Source of the DNA: Paraburkholderia diazotrophica
Lineage (GTDB): Bacteria; Pseudomonadota; Gammaproteobacteria; Burkholderiales; Burkholderiaceae
Direction of reading: 5' to 3'
DNA: 64,000 nt
NCBI RefSeq assembly: GCF_900108945.1
Contig: NZ_FNYE01000010.1
Location: forward strand, 158,979-222,978
Below the pieces are notes generated by a model, which searched no databases, was not told the origin of the DNA, and was given only the letters and a program-made list of their open reading frames with translations. The translations under genes were made by a program, and so were the position numbers. Positions within the stretch are counted from its first letter, which is position 1. Every line of letters begins with the position of its first letter. Below, one piece after another: positions 17,288 to 27,486 of this stretch.

Positions 17288-18031
17288 TTACGCCGCCGCC
17301 TCGAAGCAGACCGCCCCATGCGTCGGCAGCGTCAGGTCCAGGTCCGGGTGAGGCGTTTCGAACACGAACCTGTATAGCGGGTGCTTCGCCTCCGACCAGC
17401 GCCGGCGAGCCGCCGATACCTCGCCCGCCATCACCCGGTGCGGCAGCCCGCCGACATGCGTCATTGGAACATACCGATGATCGGCAAATATGTCGCGAAA
17501 CAGCATCGCCTCGTACTCACGGTCGATCGGCGAGCGCGCCGTAATGAGCAGCCAGTCGATGCCCCGCTGCTCGCACAGCAGGAACAGCGCCTTGAACAGC
17601 ATCATCTTGATCATCCGGCCGCTCGACGGCCCCGTCACCGCCAGGCGCGTCGCTTCCGCCAGCCGGCCCGACGCGCACCAGGACGGGAGCTCGACCGAAT
17701 GCTCGACGGGCAACGCCGAGAACTCGTTGGTCTGAACCCGCATCGTGCCAATCGGCGCGCGATCGAGCCTTGATTCCGCGAGCAGGATCGTCGTGCCCGG
17801 CGCGAGGTCGACGTCCTCGATCGTCATCGTTCGCGCGAATTCGGGCAGATGACGCCCATAGGCGCTGCGCCGGACGGCCACGGCTTTCGCGATGTCCTCG
17901 CGGGTGACGGCTATACGTACTGTAAACGGCAGACGTTCCGGCTCCTGAAGGCCGATGTTCGCAACTTTCTGATTTGCTTCGCTGTCGCGTGCCGTACGAA
18001 TGACTTCGTGGTTGAGCTCGAGAATTTCCAT
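17288..18031 (-). CDS. FeeM-like N-acyl amino acid synthase (GNAT-fold)
   Basis: A 247-residue protein that resembles the FeeM-type long-chain N-acyl amino acid synthases, GNAT-fold relatives of acyl-homoserine lactone synthases. Recognisable parts are VRRSAYGRHLPEF near residues 53-65, IEDVDLAPGTTILLAES, the substrate-pocket strand IGTMRVQTNEFS, and EATRLAVTGPSSGRMIKMMLFKALFLLCEQRGIDWLLITARSPIDREYE split between helix and strand. Such enzymes join an acyl-ACP chain to an amino acid amine. The ATG at 18031 has an AAGGGATG site. It is cytoplasmic. The gene lies ~150 bp upstream of the GGDEF/EAL gene on the same strand, suggesting an acyl-signal/c-di-GMP link. Product and physiological role are unknown. 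Confidence 0.75.
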   Translation of the reverse strand: MEILELNHEVIRTARDSEANQKVANIGLQEPERLPFTVRIAVTREDIAKAVAVRRSAYGRHLPEFARTMTIEDVDLAPGTTILLAESRLDRAPIGTMRVQTNEFSALPVEHSVELPSWCASGRLAEATRLAVTGPSSGRMIKMMLFKALFLLCEQRGIDWLLITARSPIDREYEAMLFRDIFADHRYVPMTHVGGLPHRVMAGEVSAARRRWSEAKHPLYRFVFETPHPDLDLTLPTHGAVCFEAAA

Positions 18032-18618
18032 TTTTCATCCCTTTTATTGGTCGTAGAACAGACATCCGCTGACGTTCCCTATGTCCGGAACGAGTCCGGA
18101 ACGACAGCGGCAGCCAGGAGGCGGGCCTTCAAATTCACTTCGCAGTACGACGGGGACTGGCATCCACCGGGATAGTGGGTGTAGCGCGTGCTGTCAGAAT
18201 CGAAGCCGACTCTGATGCGATGGTGGCACTTTTCATCGGACCGCACCCGCACGAACACAAAAAAGCCGCCTTTTCAAGCAGGCGGCGTGACTGTCCGACA
18301 CTACCGCGCCGGGTCGATCGGGGATGGGAAGTTCTGTACGTCCCTGTGTCACGGGAAGTACACGGACGGGCGCCCCGTTGCAGATGAACGCAAGGGCCGC
18401 CATTGCACTACGCACCTGAAAGATGCGTGCGGAGGGATGCTTTGATAAGGCGGCTCCTGATCGAACGGGGTTAGATCCATGTGCGGAGTGGCCTGGAGAG
18501 ACGGTGTTGCCGCGCCACCGACATCGCCCGCCGCGCATCCCGGCGCTCACTCGCTTGTCAATGTGGACAATGTGCGCTGCAATCACACACCGTGACTTCA
18601 CAACCAATAAGGATGGAA
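18032..18618. other. Intergenic region with an orphan terminator
   Basis: A 587-bp stretch between divergent genes (FeeM-like synthase on minus, EamA transporter on plus). It contains a minus-strand intrinsic terminator (separate entry) with no minus-strand gene entering it, and TTGTC-N6-GACAA about 50-65 bp upstream of the EamA start, which may be an operator. Other open frames here lack support. Confidence 0.5.
18258..18287 (-). terminator. Intrinsic terminator without an obvious upstream gene
   Basis: On the minus strand, GCCGCC pairs with GGCGGC around a ~10-nt loop, and six U residues follow directly. Minus-strand transcription must arrive from 18290-18600, where no protein gene is evident. 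It could end a small RNA, or an antisense leader of the EamA gene. Confidence 0.7.
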
Positions 18619-19521
18619 ATGGAACAGGCGTCGAACGCAGTATCGGCCGACGGACAACGCTGGTTGACGGTCGCGGGTCCCGTGATCTTTCTGCTGTTGT
18701 GGTCCGCGGGTTTTCCGATTGCGAAGATCGGCCTGCGCTACGCATCGCCCCTCACCTTTCTGGCGATCCGCTTTGCGTTGAGTGTCAGCGTGCTCGTCGT
18801 CATATGCGCGGTCCGCCGGCCTGCATGGCCGCGCGGGCTGCATGCGTGGAAGCATCTGATCGTCGTCGGCTTTCTCGTGCAGGTGCTGTACTTCGGGCTG
18901 AGCTATCTGTCGATGACGGCGGGCATCGAGACGTCGGTGCTCGCACTGATCGTCTCGCTGCAACCGATACTCGTCGGCGTGCTCGCGCCGAAGCTGGTCG
19001 GCGAGCGCGTCGGCGCACGCCGCTGGACGGGACTGATACTCGGTCTCGCGGGCGCAGCGGGCGTCATCGTTGCGCGCAGCCGCGTCCATGTGGATTCGCT
19101 GGGCCCGGTGCTGCTCGCAATCGGCGCGCTGCTCGGCATCACGGGCGCGATGCTCTACGAAAAGCGCACGGCCGCATCGAACGATCCGTTGATGGCGAAT
19201 CTCGTTCAGTACGCAGTCGGCCTCGTGTGCTGCGCGCCGATGGCCTTGCTGTTCGAGCATGGCCACGTGCAGTGGACGGGAACCTTCACGGCTGTCATGG
19301 CGTATCTCGTGCTCGGCAATTCACTGATCGCCATCAGTCTATTGCTCGCGATGACACGCGCGGGCAAGGTATCGAAGGTGGCCGCGCTGTTCTTTTTCGT
19401 GCCGCCCGCCGCGGCGCTGATGAGCTACGCATTCCTCGGCGAAATGCTGCCGACGTCCGCGTGGTGGGCGATGGGCGTTGCAGTAGTGGGCGTTGCGATT
19501 GCAACGTCCCAATCGCGATGA
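18619..19521 (+). CDS. EamA/DMT family transporter
   Basis: A 300-residue inner-membrane protein of the drug/metabolite transporter superfamily, with ten predicted helices in two EamA repeats. The first repeat begins WSAGFPIAKIGLRYASPLTFLAIRFALS; the second begins near residue 160 (GPVLLAIGALLGITGAMLYEKR) and ends with a GEMLPTSAWWAMGVAVVGVAIA segment, all typical. Members export amino acids or other small metabolites by proton exchange. The ATG at 18619 follows AAGGA; an ATG at 18613 overlaps that site and the frame is open further upstream. It is a single gene convergent with glycogen phosphorylase. The substrate cannot be predicted. Confidence 0.88.
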   Translation: MEQASNAVSADGQRWLTVAGPVIFLLLWSAGFPIAKIGLRYASPLTFLAIRFALSVSVLVVICAVRRPAWPRGLHAWKHLIVVGFLVQVLYFGLSYLSMTAGIETSVLALIVSLQPILVGVLAPKLVGERVGARRWTGLILGLAGAAGVIVARSRVHVDSLGPVLLAIGALLGITGAMLYEKRTAASNDPLMANLVQYAVGLVCCAPMALLFEHGHVQWTGTFTAVMAYLVLGNSLIAISLLLAMTRAGKVSKVAALFFFVPPAAALMSYAFLGEMLPTSAWWAMGVAVVGVAIATSQSR

Positions 19522-19544
19522 CGCGCGTAGCCCGCACTCAGCGG

Positions 19545-22037
<2,493 letters not shown>

Positions 22038-22243
22038 GATGCTCTCTCCCGATTCGCCGCGTCAAACGCATCACGATTTCGCGCCCGTTCGCCGACGCAG
22101 GGCGCGATTCGCGCCCTGGCCGAAAGAACCTCAACGGCAGCATATGTTACGGCGCAAGGATTGCAAGCTCGACGAGCCGCGCGGGCTTTCCGCTGACGAT
22201 TATCGGGTATGCAATGCGACGTATGTCGATCAACGAAAGAACG

Positions 22244-23266
22244 TCACGCGGCGGCGTACTGCGTTGCCTCCACGTCCGCCTGAAGCTCGCGCGGCTGCTC
22301 GTTCGTGTGAATGGTCTGCAGACCATTCGTCCTGGCACGCTGCCACGCGCGATATTCGGTCGGCGACTTCCCGATACAGCGGCGAAACAGCTTGCCGAGC
22401 CGGCCGCCGTCGGTCAGACCGACGCGTCGCGCGATCTTGTCGGCGGGCAGCGAGGTCTCGGCCAGCAGCAAGCACGCCAGATCGAGCCTCGCCCGTTGCA
22501 GGTATTCCGATGGCGAAGTCCCAAGGTATGCCTGAAAGTAGCGCAGCAACGTGCGCTGGCTCATCGCGCATGCATGCGCGGCATCGGCGACGCTGACGGG
22601 ACGGTGGCAGTTGTTCTTGAGCCACCGCCCCGCCGCGCGCACCTTGTCGGCCGTGCTCATGCCCGCGTCGATCGATGACAGGATCGTGTCGACGTGTACG
22701 CTGATCGTGCGATGCAAGGCCTCGCGCGCAATCGGCTCGCCCATGTCGTCGCGGATGATGTCGAAGGCCGCCTTGATCGCGCCGGATAGTCGCGCTTCCG
22801 CCTGCGCCCCTTGCACGATCCGATCGCCCTCCGATGCGTGCGCGGCATCGTGCGCGAATCCGTGCACGGTATCGGCCGCGAGAAACCGCACGGGCGTGCC
22901 GGCCGCCCTGACCCGCTGCAGCCACGCTGCATGCGATAGCCCGTTGCACACCTCGTCCGCGTTCGGCCCTGCCGCGACCAACACGCACGCGAATCGCGTC
23001 CCGATCGTATCGGCCAATTTGCCCGTCGACACGGGGAGCGAGCGATGGCACGTCACGGGGCCGCCATTCGCCGACAGAAACTGCATTCCGTACTTGCACG
23101 CATGCTGAACGCCCGCGAGTTCGCTCGCACAATCGAGCGCTTCGGCGACGACGGCTGCGCCTAACAGGTCGCACGCTTGCGTCAGCACGAACGCGATCCG
23201 TTGCAAGCTCGAAACACTGCCTCTGTATTCGTCGGCGCATCGACGCCCGTTCTCTGCCACAAACAT
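22244..23266 (-). CDS. GlxA-like AraC family regulator
   Basis: A 340-residue regulator with a degenerate DJ-1/PfpI-like N-terminal half (RIAFVLTQACDLLGAAVVAEALD, then FACVLVAAGPNADEV) and a C-terminal AraC DNA-binding domain: RWLKNNCHRPVSVADAAHACAMSQRTLLRYFQAYLG and ADKIARRVGLTDGGRLGKLFRR. The ATG at 23266 follows an ideal GGAGG; the frame extends 14 codons further. The sensor half lacks the usual GlxA Cys motif, so it probably has no amidase-like activity. It lies ~115 bp downstream of the glycosyltransferase-like gene on the same strand. Targets are unknown; the last ~35 residues are a divergent tail. Confidence 0.88.
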   Translation of the reverse strand: MFVAENGRRCADEYRGSVSSLQRIAFVLTQACDLLGAAVVAEALDCASELAGVQHACKYGMQFLSANGGPVTCHRSLPVSTGKLADTIGTRFACVLVAAGPNADEVCNGLSHAAWLQRVRAAGTPVRFLAADTVHGFAHDAAHASEGDRIVQGAQAEARLSGAIKAAFDIIRDDMGEPIAREALHRTISVHVDTILSSIDAGMSTADKVRAAGRWLKNNCHRPVSVADAAHACAMSQRTLLRYFQAYLGTSPSEYLQRARLDLACLLLAETSLPADKIARRVGLTDGGRLGKLFRRCIGKSPTEYRAWQRARTNGLQTIHTNEQPRELQADVEATQYAAA

Positions 23267-23381
23267 GATTCCTCCGGCTGATTCATCGCGGCATGCGTCG
23301 GCATGCATCGTTTGACAAGACGAACTTCTTCAGACGTTTTCGCAATTCTGTGTACGCCCGGCAACGATGCGCACCTCTGCG

Positions 23382-24782
23382 CTACCGTCTGCGCAGCGCT
23401 TCCATCACCGCTTCGACCACTTCGCCCGGATCGGCGGAGCGCGGAAACCAGCCGTCCCACTGGGTCCAGTCGAGGCGCGCATCGTCCGCCGAAAAGGCGA
23501 TCATCACGGGACGGCCCGCGCCGGCCGCGCTGCGCAACCCGGCGTCCGACACATCGCCATCGTCGACGCCGGCAAAAGGACTCGACGTAACGATGACGCG
23601 CGGATCGAGCCGCCGCGCTGCATCGCGTGCTTCTTCCATCGTGAGGACCGGCATGACGACGACACCCCGCGAGGTCAGCCGTGAAGCCAGCGCCGACAAC
23701 CGGCTCGCGTTCGCATCGAAAATCAGCACATCGACCCTCGCAGCGCGACCCGCTGGCATCAGGCGCACACGCGCGCGTGCGCGGCGCCATTGTCTGAGCG
23801 GCCACAGCATCCGGTTGAACGCATGTGCCAGCACGAGTCTGCGCCAGATACGCGCCGCACTGAACGTCGGGCGGCGCGCCTGACGTTCGAGCAGCCGCTT
23901 GCTGTCGGGCAGATGCAGCAACGCACATCCCTTGTACCAGCGCAGATCGCGATGCGTGTTGCCGGACCAGTGCCGTCCCACCAGCCGGTGCGCGCCGATA
24001 TCGACGATCTGTTGCCCTTCTTCAGCAAGCAAGTTCAGTGCCGCCGAGACGAACGCTTCGTCGCCGTGATGATTCAACTGGCCGATCGATGACCTGTACC
24101 GCTCGAAACATATGCGCGCGAGAGGCACGAGCTTGTCGATGAACGCAGCCGATGCCAGCAGCGTCTCGCCGCCGAACCATCGCGGATTGATGAGCCGCTT
24201 GCCCGCGACCGTCTCCAGATCGGCGATGACGCGGCTTTCGCCATAAGCGGAGAACTCCTGATCGGTGATGTCGTACGCGCCCACGCCCGTCGCCCGGCAG
24301 CGCAGCAGCAGTTCCGCACTCACGCCCCGAAGCGCGAGCATGTCGGTATCGAGCAGCATCAGCAGCTGGCCCTCGCGCAACGTAGCGGCTGCCTGTTCCA
24401 GCAAGTCGAGTTTGAAATGCGCGCCATAAAACCGCGTGAGCTTCGGCAACTCGAGTGTCGACGGCTTTAGCTGCAATACATCGGGACGCCAGTCCCCTGC
24501 GACATCGGCAAGATAGTGCTCGACCCTGTCCGCCACATTGGTCGCGACGGTCAATCGCGGCAAGCCGGCAGCGAGCAGACTCCGGTTGAGCGTGATGGAC
24601 TGTTGGAGATATGCGAACGGATCGACGCTCGTGCTGTTGGGACTGCCAACACTGTCCGTGTCGACGAATACGAGCGCGTAGGGTACGACGCCGGAATGGG
24701 AGCGCGCCACACGCGACGAACGCTGTCGGCTCTGCGCGGAGGTGGACCGAAAACCGTTGCTAAAAACAGCGGTGTCAAGCAT
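23382..24782 (-). CDS. Glycosyltransferase-like protein fused to a degenerate receiver-like domain
   Basis: A 466-residue cytosolic protein in two parts. Residues ~30-330 look like a nucleotide-diphospho-sugar transferase: LVFVDTDSV, LNRSLLAAGLPRLTVATN, and the DxD-type motif LMLLDTDMLAL, followed by a WFGGETLLASAAFIDKL acceptor-type region. Residues ~355-466 resemble a response-regulator receiver fold: VDVLIFDANASRLSALASRLTSRG, VIVTSSPFAG at the phospho-acceptor strand and PVMIAFSADDARL, ending GEVVEAVMEALRR. No Asp occupies the phosphorylation position (Ser-Ser-Pro there), so it would be a pseudo-receiver. ATG 24782 has a GGAGG site. Sugar donor, acceptor and the role of the fused domain are unknown. 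Confidence 0.6.
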   Translation of the reverse strand: MLDTAVFSNGFRSTSAQSRQRSSRVARSHSGVVPYALVFVDTDSVGSPNSTSVDPFAYLQQSITLNRSLLAAGLPRLTVATNVADRVEHYLADVAGDWRPDVLQLKPSTLELPKLTRFYGAHFKLDLLEQAAATLREGQLLMLLDTDMLALRGVSAELLLRCRATGVGAYDITDQEFSAYGESRVIADLETVAGKRLINPRWFGGETLLASAAFIDKLVPLARICFERYRSSIGQLNHHGDEAFVSAALNLLAEEGQQIVDIGAHRLVGRHWSGNTHRDLRWYKGCALLHLPDSKRLLERQARRPTFSAARIWRRLVLAHAFNRMLWPLRQWRRARARVRLMPAGRAARVDVLIFDANASRLSALASRLTSRGVVVMPVLTMEEARDAARRLDPRVIVTSSPFAGVDDGDVSDAGLRSAAGAGRPVMIAFSADDARLDWTQWDGWFPRSADPGEVVEAVMEALRRR

Positions 24783-24979
24783 GGTCGCCTCCAGCGGACC
24801 GCATCGACGCGCGCATGGCACTCGCCATCCGACACGTCCCGTTATCAAAGACTAGTCGCTACGGATTACTTTATTAAGACCGTCGCTATGTCCGTAGATC
24901 GGCTCTTTCGCACAAGATACGATACATAGCTTCGGCTCGAAGCTCGCGGATGCAACTATTCGGCCCTCGACCTTCAGCG

Positions 24980-26368
24980 CTACTTGCCTAATGTTTGACG
25001 GATGCGCGCTACTTCGCGTGTCGTCACAGGCGCGGCATCGTTGCCCCATGTATTGCGCACGAAGGTCAGCACACGCGCCATTTCCGTATCGGTCAGCTTG
25101 CCCGCGAACGACGGCATTTTCTTCGGATCGGGTCCCGATTGCGTATGCGGCGCCTCGCCGCCTTCCACCAGCAAGCGCACGAGCGAATCGGCGTGCTCGC
25201 TCAATACAGCAGGGTTGCCCGCGAGCCGCGGATATTTGAGCGGCTCGCCCATCCCGTCCGCCTGATGACAGCGCGCGCAAAAGCCTTGATAGAGGCCCGC
25301 GCCGGGCAATTCGACATCGCCCGTTTTCAGCGCGCGAACGGTCCGCAGCGCGGCGTGCGACTGGTCGTCGAAATGGCCGGACGACGCTTGCGCCGGCAGG
25401 CCCTTTAAATAGCGCGCGATTGCGTGGAGATCGTCGTCGGTCAGATACTGTGTGCTGTCCTCGACGACCTCGACCATGCTGCCGAACGTGACGAGACCGC
25501 CGCCATGCCCGCGTCTCAGGAATGCGGCGATGTCCTCTTCGGAAAAGCGTCCGAGGCCTGAGCCCATGTCGCCTGTCAGATTCGGCGCGAACCAGTGATC
25601 GTTCGTGCCGCCCGTCAAGTAGAGCCGCGAATGCTCGCTGTAGCCGCGCTCTTCGTAAGCGGGTCCGCGTGGCGTGTGACATGCGCCGCAATGCCCGAGC
25701 GATTGCACGAGATAAGCGCCGCGATTCCATTGCGGGCTACGCGACGATTGCGGCACGAACACGTCATCGGGTGCAAACGCAGCGCTCCAGAACATCAGCC
25801 CCCAGCGCAGATCGAACGGAAACGGCAAGCGCGTGTGCGGCGCGGCCTTCGATACGGGCGCGACGCCGTGCATGAAATACGCGTAGAGCGCGTGCATGTC
25901 GTCATCGTTGATCTTCGCAAACGACGGATACGGCATCGCCGGATAGAGCCGCCGGTTGCCGGGCGCAACGCCCTCGCGCACGGCGCGCGCGAAATCGTCG
26001 TAGCTGTAGCGCCCGATGCCCTCCACGGAATCGGGCGTGATATTCGACGACCAGATCGTTCCGAACGGCGACTCAATCCCCAGGCCGCCCGCGAAAGGCG
26101 CCGACGGATGCAACGGTTGCTTGCCCGAAGGACCGCCCGGCGGCGCCGTATGGCAGCCCGCGCAATCGGCCGCTTTCGCGAGGTATTCGCCTTTCGCGAT
26201 CAGCCTGGGATCGCTGGTGTCGATCGGCACCGTCGACATCTGCGCATCGGCCCGCTCCGGCATCGCCCCCGACGCGACAAAAGCCGCGCCCGTCGCGATC
26301 GCCGCGATGCCGATACCTATGCCGATGCCGATGCCGATGCCGATGGCAGGAACGACACGTCTGCTCAT
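24980..26368 (-). CDS. Tri-heme cytochrome c (alcohol/gluconate dehydrogenase type)
   Basis: A 462-residue periplasmic c-type cytochrome with three heme sites: CAGCH (69-73), CGACH (227-231) and CARCH (364-368). Its three-domain layout matches the cytochrome c subunit of membrane alcohol or gluconate dehydrogenases, which passes electrons from a flavo- or quinoprotein to the respiratory chain. The signal peptide has an odd core, Ile-Gly repeated about seven times (residues 9-21), encoded by a hexanucleotide microsatellite. It is the last gene of the oxidase operon, 5 bp after the small subunit gene, so it probably delivers electrons to this oxidase. The GMC/subunit-3 dehydrogenase at 34964-37232 lacks a cytochrome and could be its upstream donor (inference). 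Confidence 0.88.
   Translation of the reverse strand: MSRRVVPAIGIGIGIGIGIGIAAIATGAAFVASGAMPERADAQMSTVPIDTSDPRLIAKGEYLAKAADCAGCHTAPPGGPSGKQPLHPSAPFAGGLGIESPFGTIWSSNITPDSVEGIGRYSYDDFARAVREGVAPGNRRLYPAMPYPSFAKINDDDMHALYAYFMHGVAPVSKAAPHTRLPFPFDLRWGLMFWSAAFAPDDVFVPQSSRSPQWNRGAYLVQSLGHCGACHTPRGPAYEERGYSEHSRLYLTGGTNDHWFAPNLTGDMGSGLGRFSEEDIAAFLRRGHGGGLVTFGSMVEVVEDSTQYLTDDDLHAIARYLKGLPAQASSGHFDDQSHAALRTVRALKTGDVELPGAGLYQGFCARCHQADGMGEPLKYPRLAGNPAVLSEHADSLVRLLVEGGEAPHTQSGPDPKKMPSFAGKLTDTEMARVLTFVRNTWGNDAAPVTTREVARIRQTLGK
26306..26344. repeat. Hexanucleotide repeat (GCCGAT)n in the cytochrome signal peptide
   Basis: Four perfect GCCGAT units (26321-26344) and two imperfect ones before them encode alternating Ile-Gly in the hydrophobic core of the tri-heme cytochrome signal peptide. 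Because the unit is six bases, copy-number change would lengthen or shorten the core by two residues and never shift the frame. Confidence 0.85.
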
Positions 26369-26373
26369 CGTCG

Positions 26374-26832
26374 TCACCACTGCCCGCACGGCGACACGAC
26401 CACCACGGCAACAACGGTCGTGGCCAGCCCGAACATGAACATCGCGCTCGACAGCGCGCTCACCCGCGCGAGAAACCACTCGAGTTCCGCGACCCGGCGT
26501 GCGCGCCCGTCGAGCGCATGTCCGCGCCTGCCGCGCGTGAACACGACGGCGCGCCACGCGACGATCACGCCCGCGATGCCCACGATCATGCATACGACGC
26601 TCAGCGCGACCAACGCCGTCGTCACCCAGGCCGGCGGCGACACGGGACGCAGCGGATCGGATACCGCACATGCCTGCGACGTCAGCACTTCGCCGACGAA
26701 CATCTGCGCGAACCATGCGAGCGGCGTCGCCAGCGCGGCCGTCAACAGGCGCCGCGAGTGGAAGCGCGGAATGTCGATCCGCGCCGCCGGCTCGTCGCGC
26801 CGCTGCCGCGTCTGTGTGCGGTTGTCGCTCAT
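26374..26832 (-). CDS. Small membrane subunit of the oxidase operon
   Basis: A 152-residue integral membrane protein with three helices: about residues 28-50 (LLTAALATPLAWFAQMFVGEVL), 66-95 (AWVTTALVALSVVCMIVGIAGVIVAWRAV) and 123-148. The N-terminus is basic and hydrophilic. Its start overlaps the stop of subunit III by 4 bp (ATGA) and the cytochrome gene follows after 5 bp, so it is translated as part of the oxidase operon. It is probably an accessory or fourth oxidase subunit. The sequence does not match the classical CtaF or CyoD proteins as far as I can see, so the role is inferred from position. Confidence 0.7.
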   Translation of the reverse strand: MSDNRTQTRQRRDEPAARIDIPRFHSRRLLTAALATPLAWFAQMFVGEVLTSQACAVSDPLRPVSPPAWVTTALVALSVVCMIVGIAGVIVAWRAVVFTRGRRGHALDGRARRVAELEWFLARVSALSSAMFMFGLATTVVAVVVVSPCGQW

Positions 26833-27485
26833 GCGCGTCCCCTCAGCACATACGGCGACAGATAAATCGTCGTAAAGATGAAGAGCCACACGAGATCGAC
26901 GAAGTGCCAGTACAGGCCGCCTATCGTCAGCGCGAGGCAGCGCTTTTCGTCGAAGTAGCCGCGCGCCGTCCATAGCAGCAGCAACGCGAGCACCACCAGT
27001 CCGACGACGACGTGCGCCATATGAAAGCCCGTGATCGTGAAGTACAGCGAGCCATACAGATGGGCGGTCATGCCGTAAGGATGGTTCTGCCATTCCTTGA
27101 TCTGAATACCGACGAATGTCACGCCCAGCGCCAGCGCCGTGCTCATCGACGCGACGGCCCAATGGATGCGCCGACGCTTCACACAGCGCTCGCATAGCCA
27201 CACGAAGACGCTGCTCGTCAGCAGGATCGCCGTGTTCACGCCGCCGAGGCCGAGCTTCGGCAAGCCTTCGGGCGGCCACATGCGGCCGCTCTGCGACGCG
27301 AGGTACAGGTACGAAAAGATCAGATAGCCGAACAACGAGCCTTCCGTGACGATCAACGCGAGACATCCGAACCAGCCGCCCGAACGTTCGCCCGCGCTGC
27401 CGACGGGCAGGCTCACCTCGCGTCCGTAGGCGTCGCCGCGAGAGGTATCGTCGTGCACCGTGCCGTTGCGCAACGCGTCGCTCAT
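26829..27485 (-). CDS. Cytochrome c oxidase subunit III
   Basis: A 218-residue membrane protein of the heme-copper oxidase subunit III family, short (five-helix) form. Typical segments are VTEGSLFGYLIFSYLYL, GSLYFTITGFHMAHVVVGL with the family's FH-x-HV pattern, and LYWHFVDLVWLFIFTTIYL at the C-terminus. Subunit III stabilises subunit I and its proton-uptake side. A hydrophilic N-terminal ~35 residues precede the first helix. Its start is one base after the stop codon of subunit I, so the two are coupled, and it overlaps the next gene by 4 bp. Confidence 0.93.
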   Translation of the reverse strand: MSDALRNGTVHDDTSRGDAYGREVSLPVGSAGERSGGWFGCLALIVTEGSLFGYLIFSYLYLASQSGRMWPPEGLPKLGLGGVNTAILLTSSVFVWLCERCVKRRRIHWAVASMSTALALGVTFVGIQIKEWQNHPYGMTAHLYGSLYFTITGFHMAHVVVGLVVLALLLLWTARGYFDEKRCLALTIGGLYWHFVDLVWLFIFTTIYLSPYVLRGRA

Positions 27486-27486
27486 G

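Noticed and set aside
17249..17290. GCCGG/CCGGC hairpin followed by TTTTT on the plus strand at the end of the FeeM-like gene
   Set aside because: No plus-strand transcript leads into it, and it overlaps the end of the minus-strand gene; likely chance.
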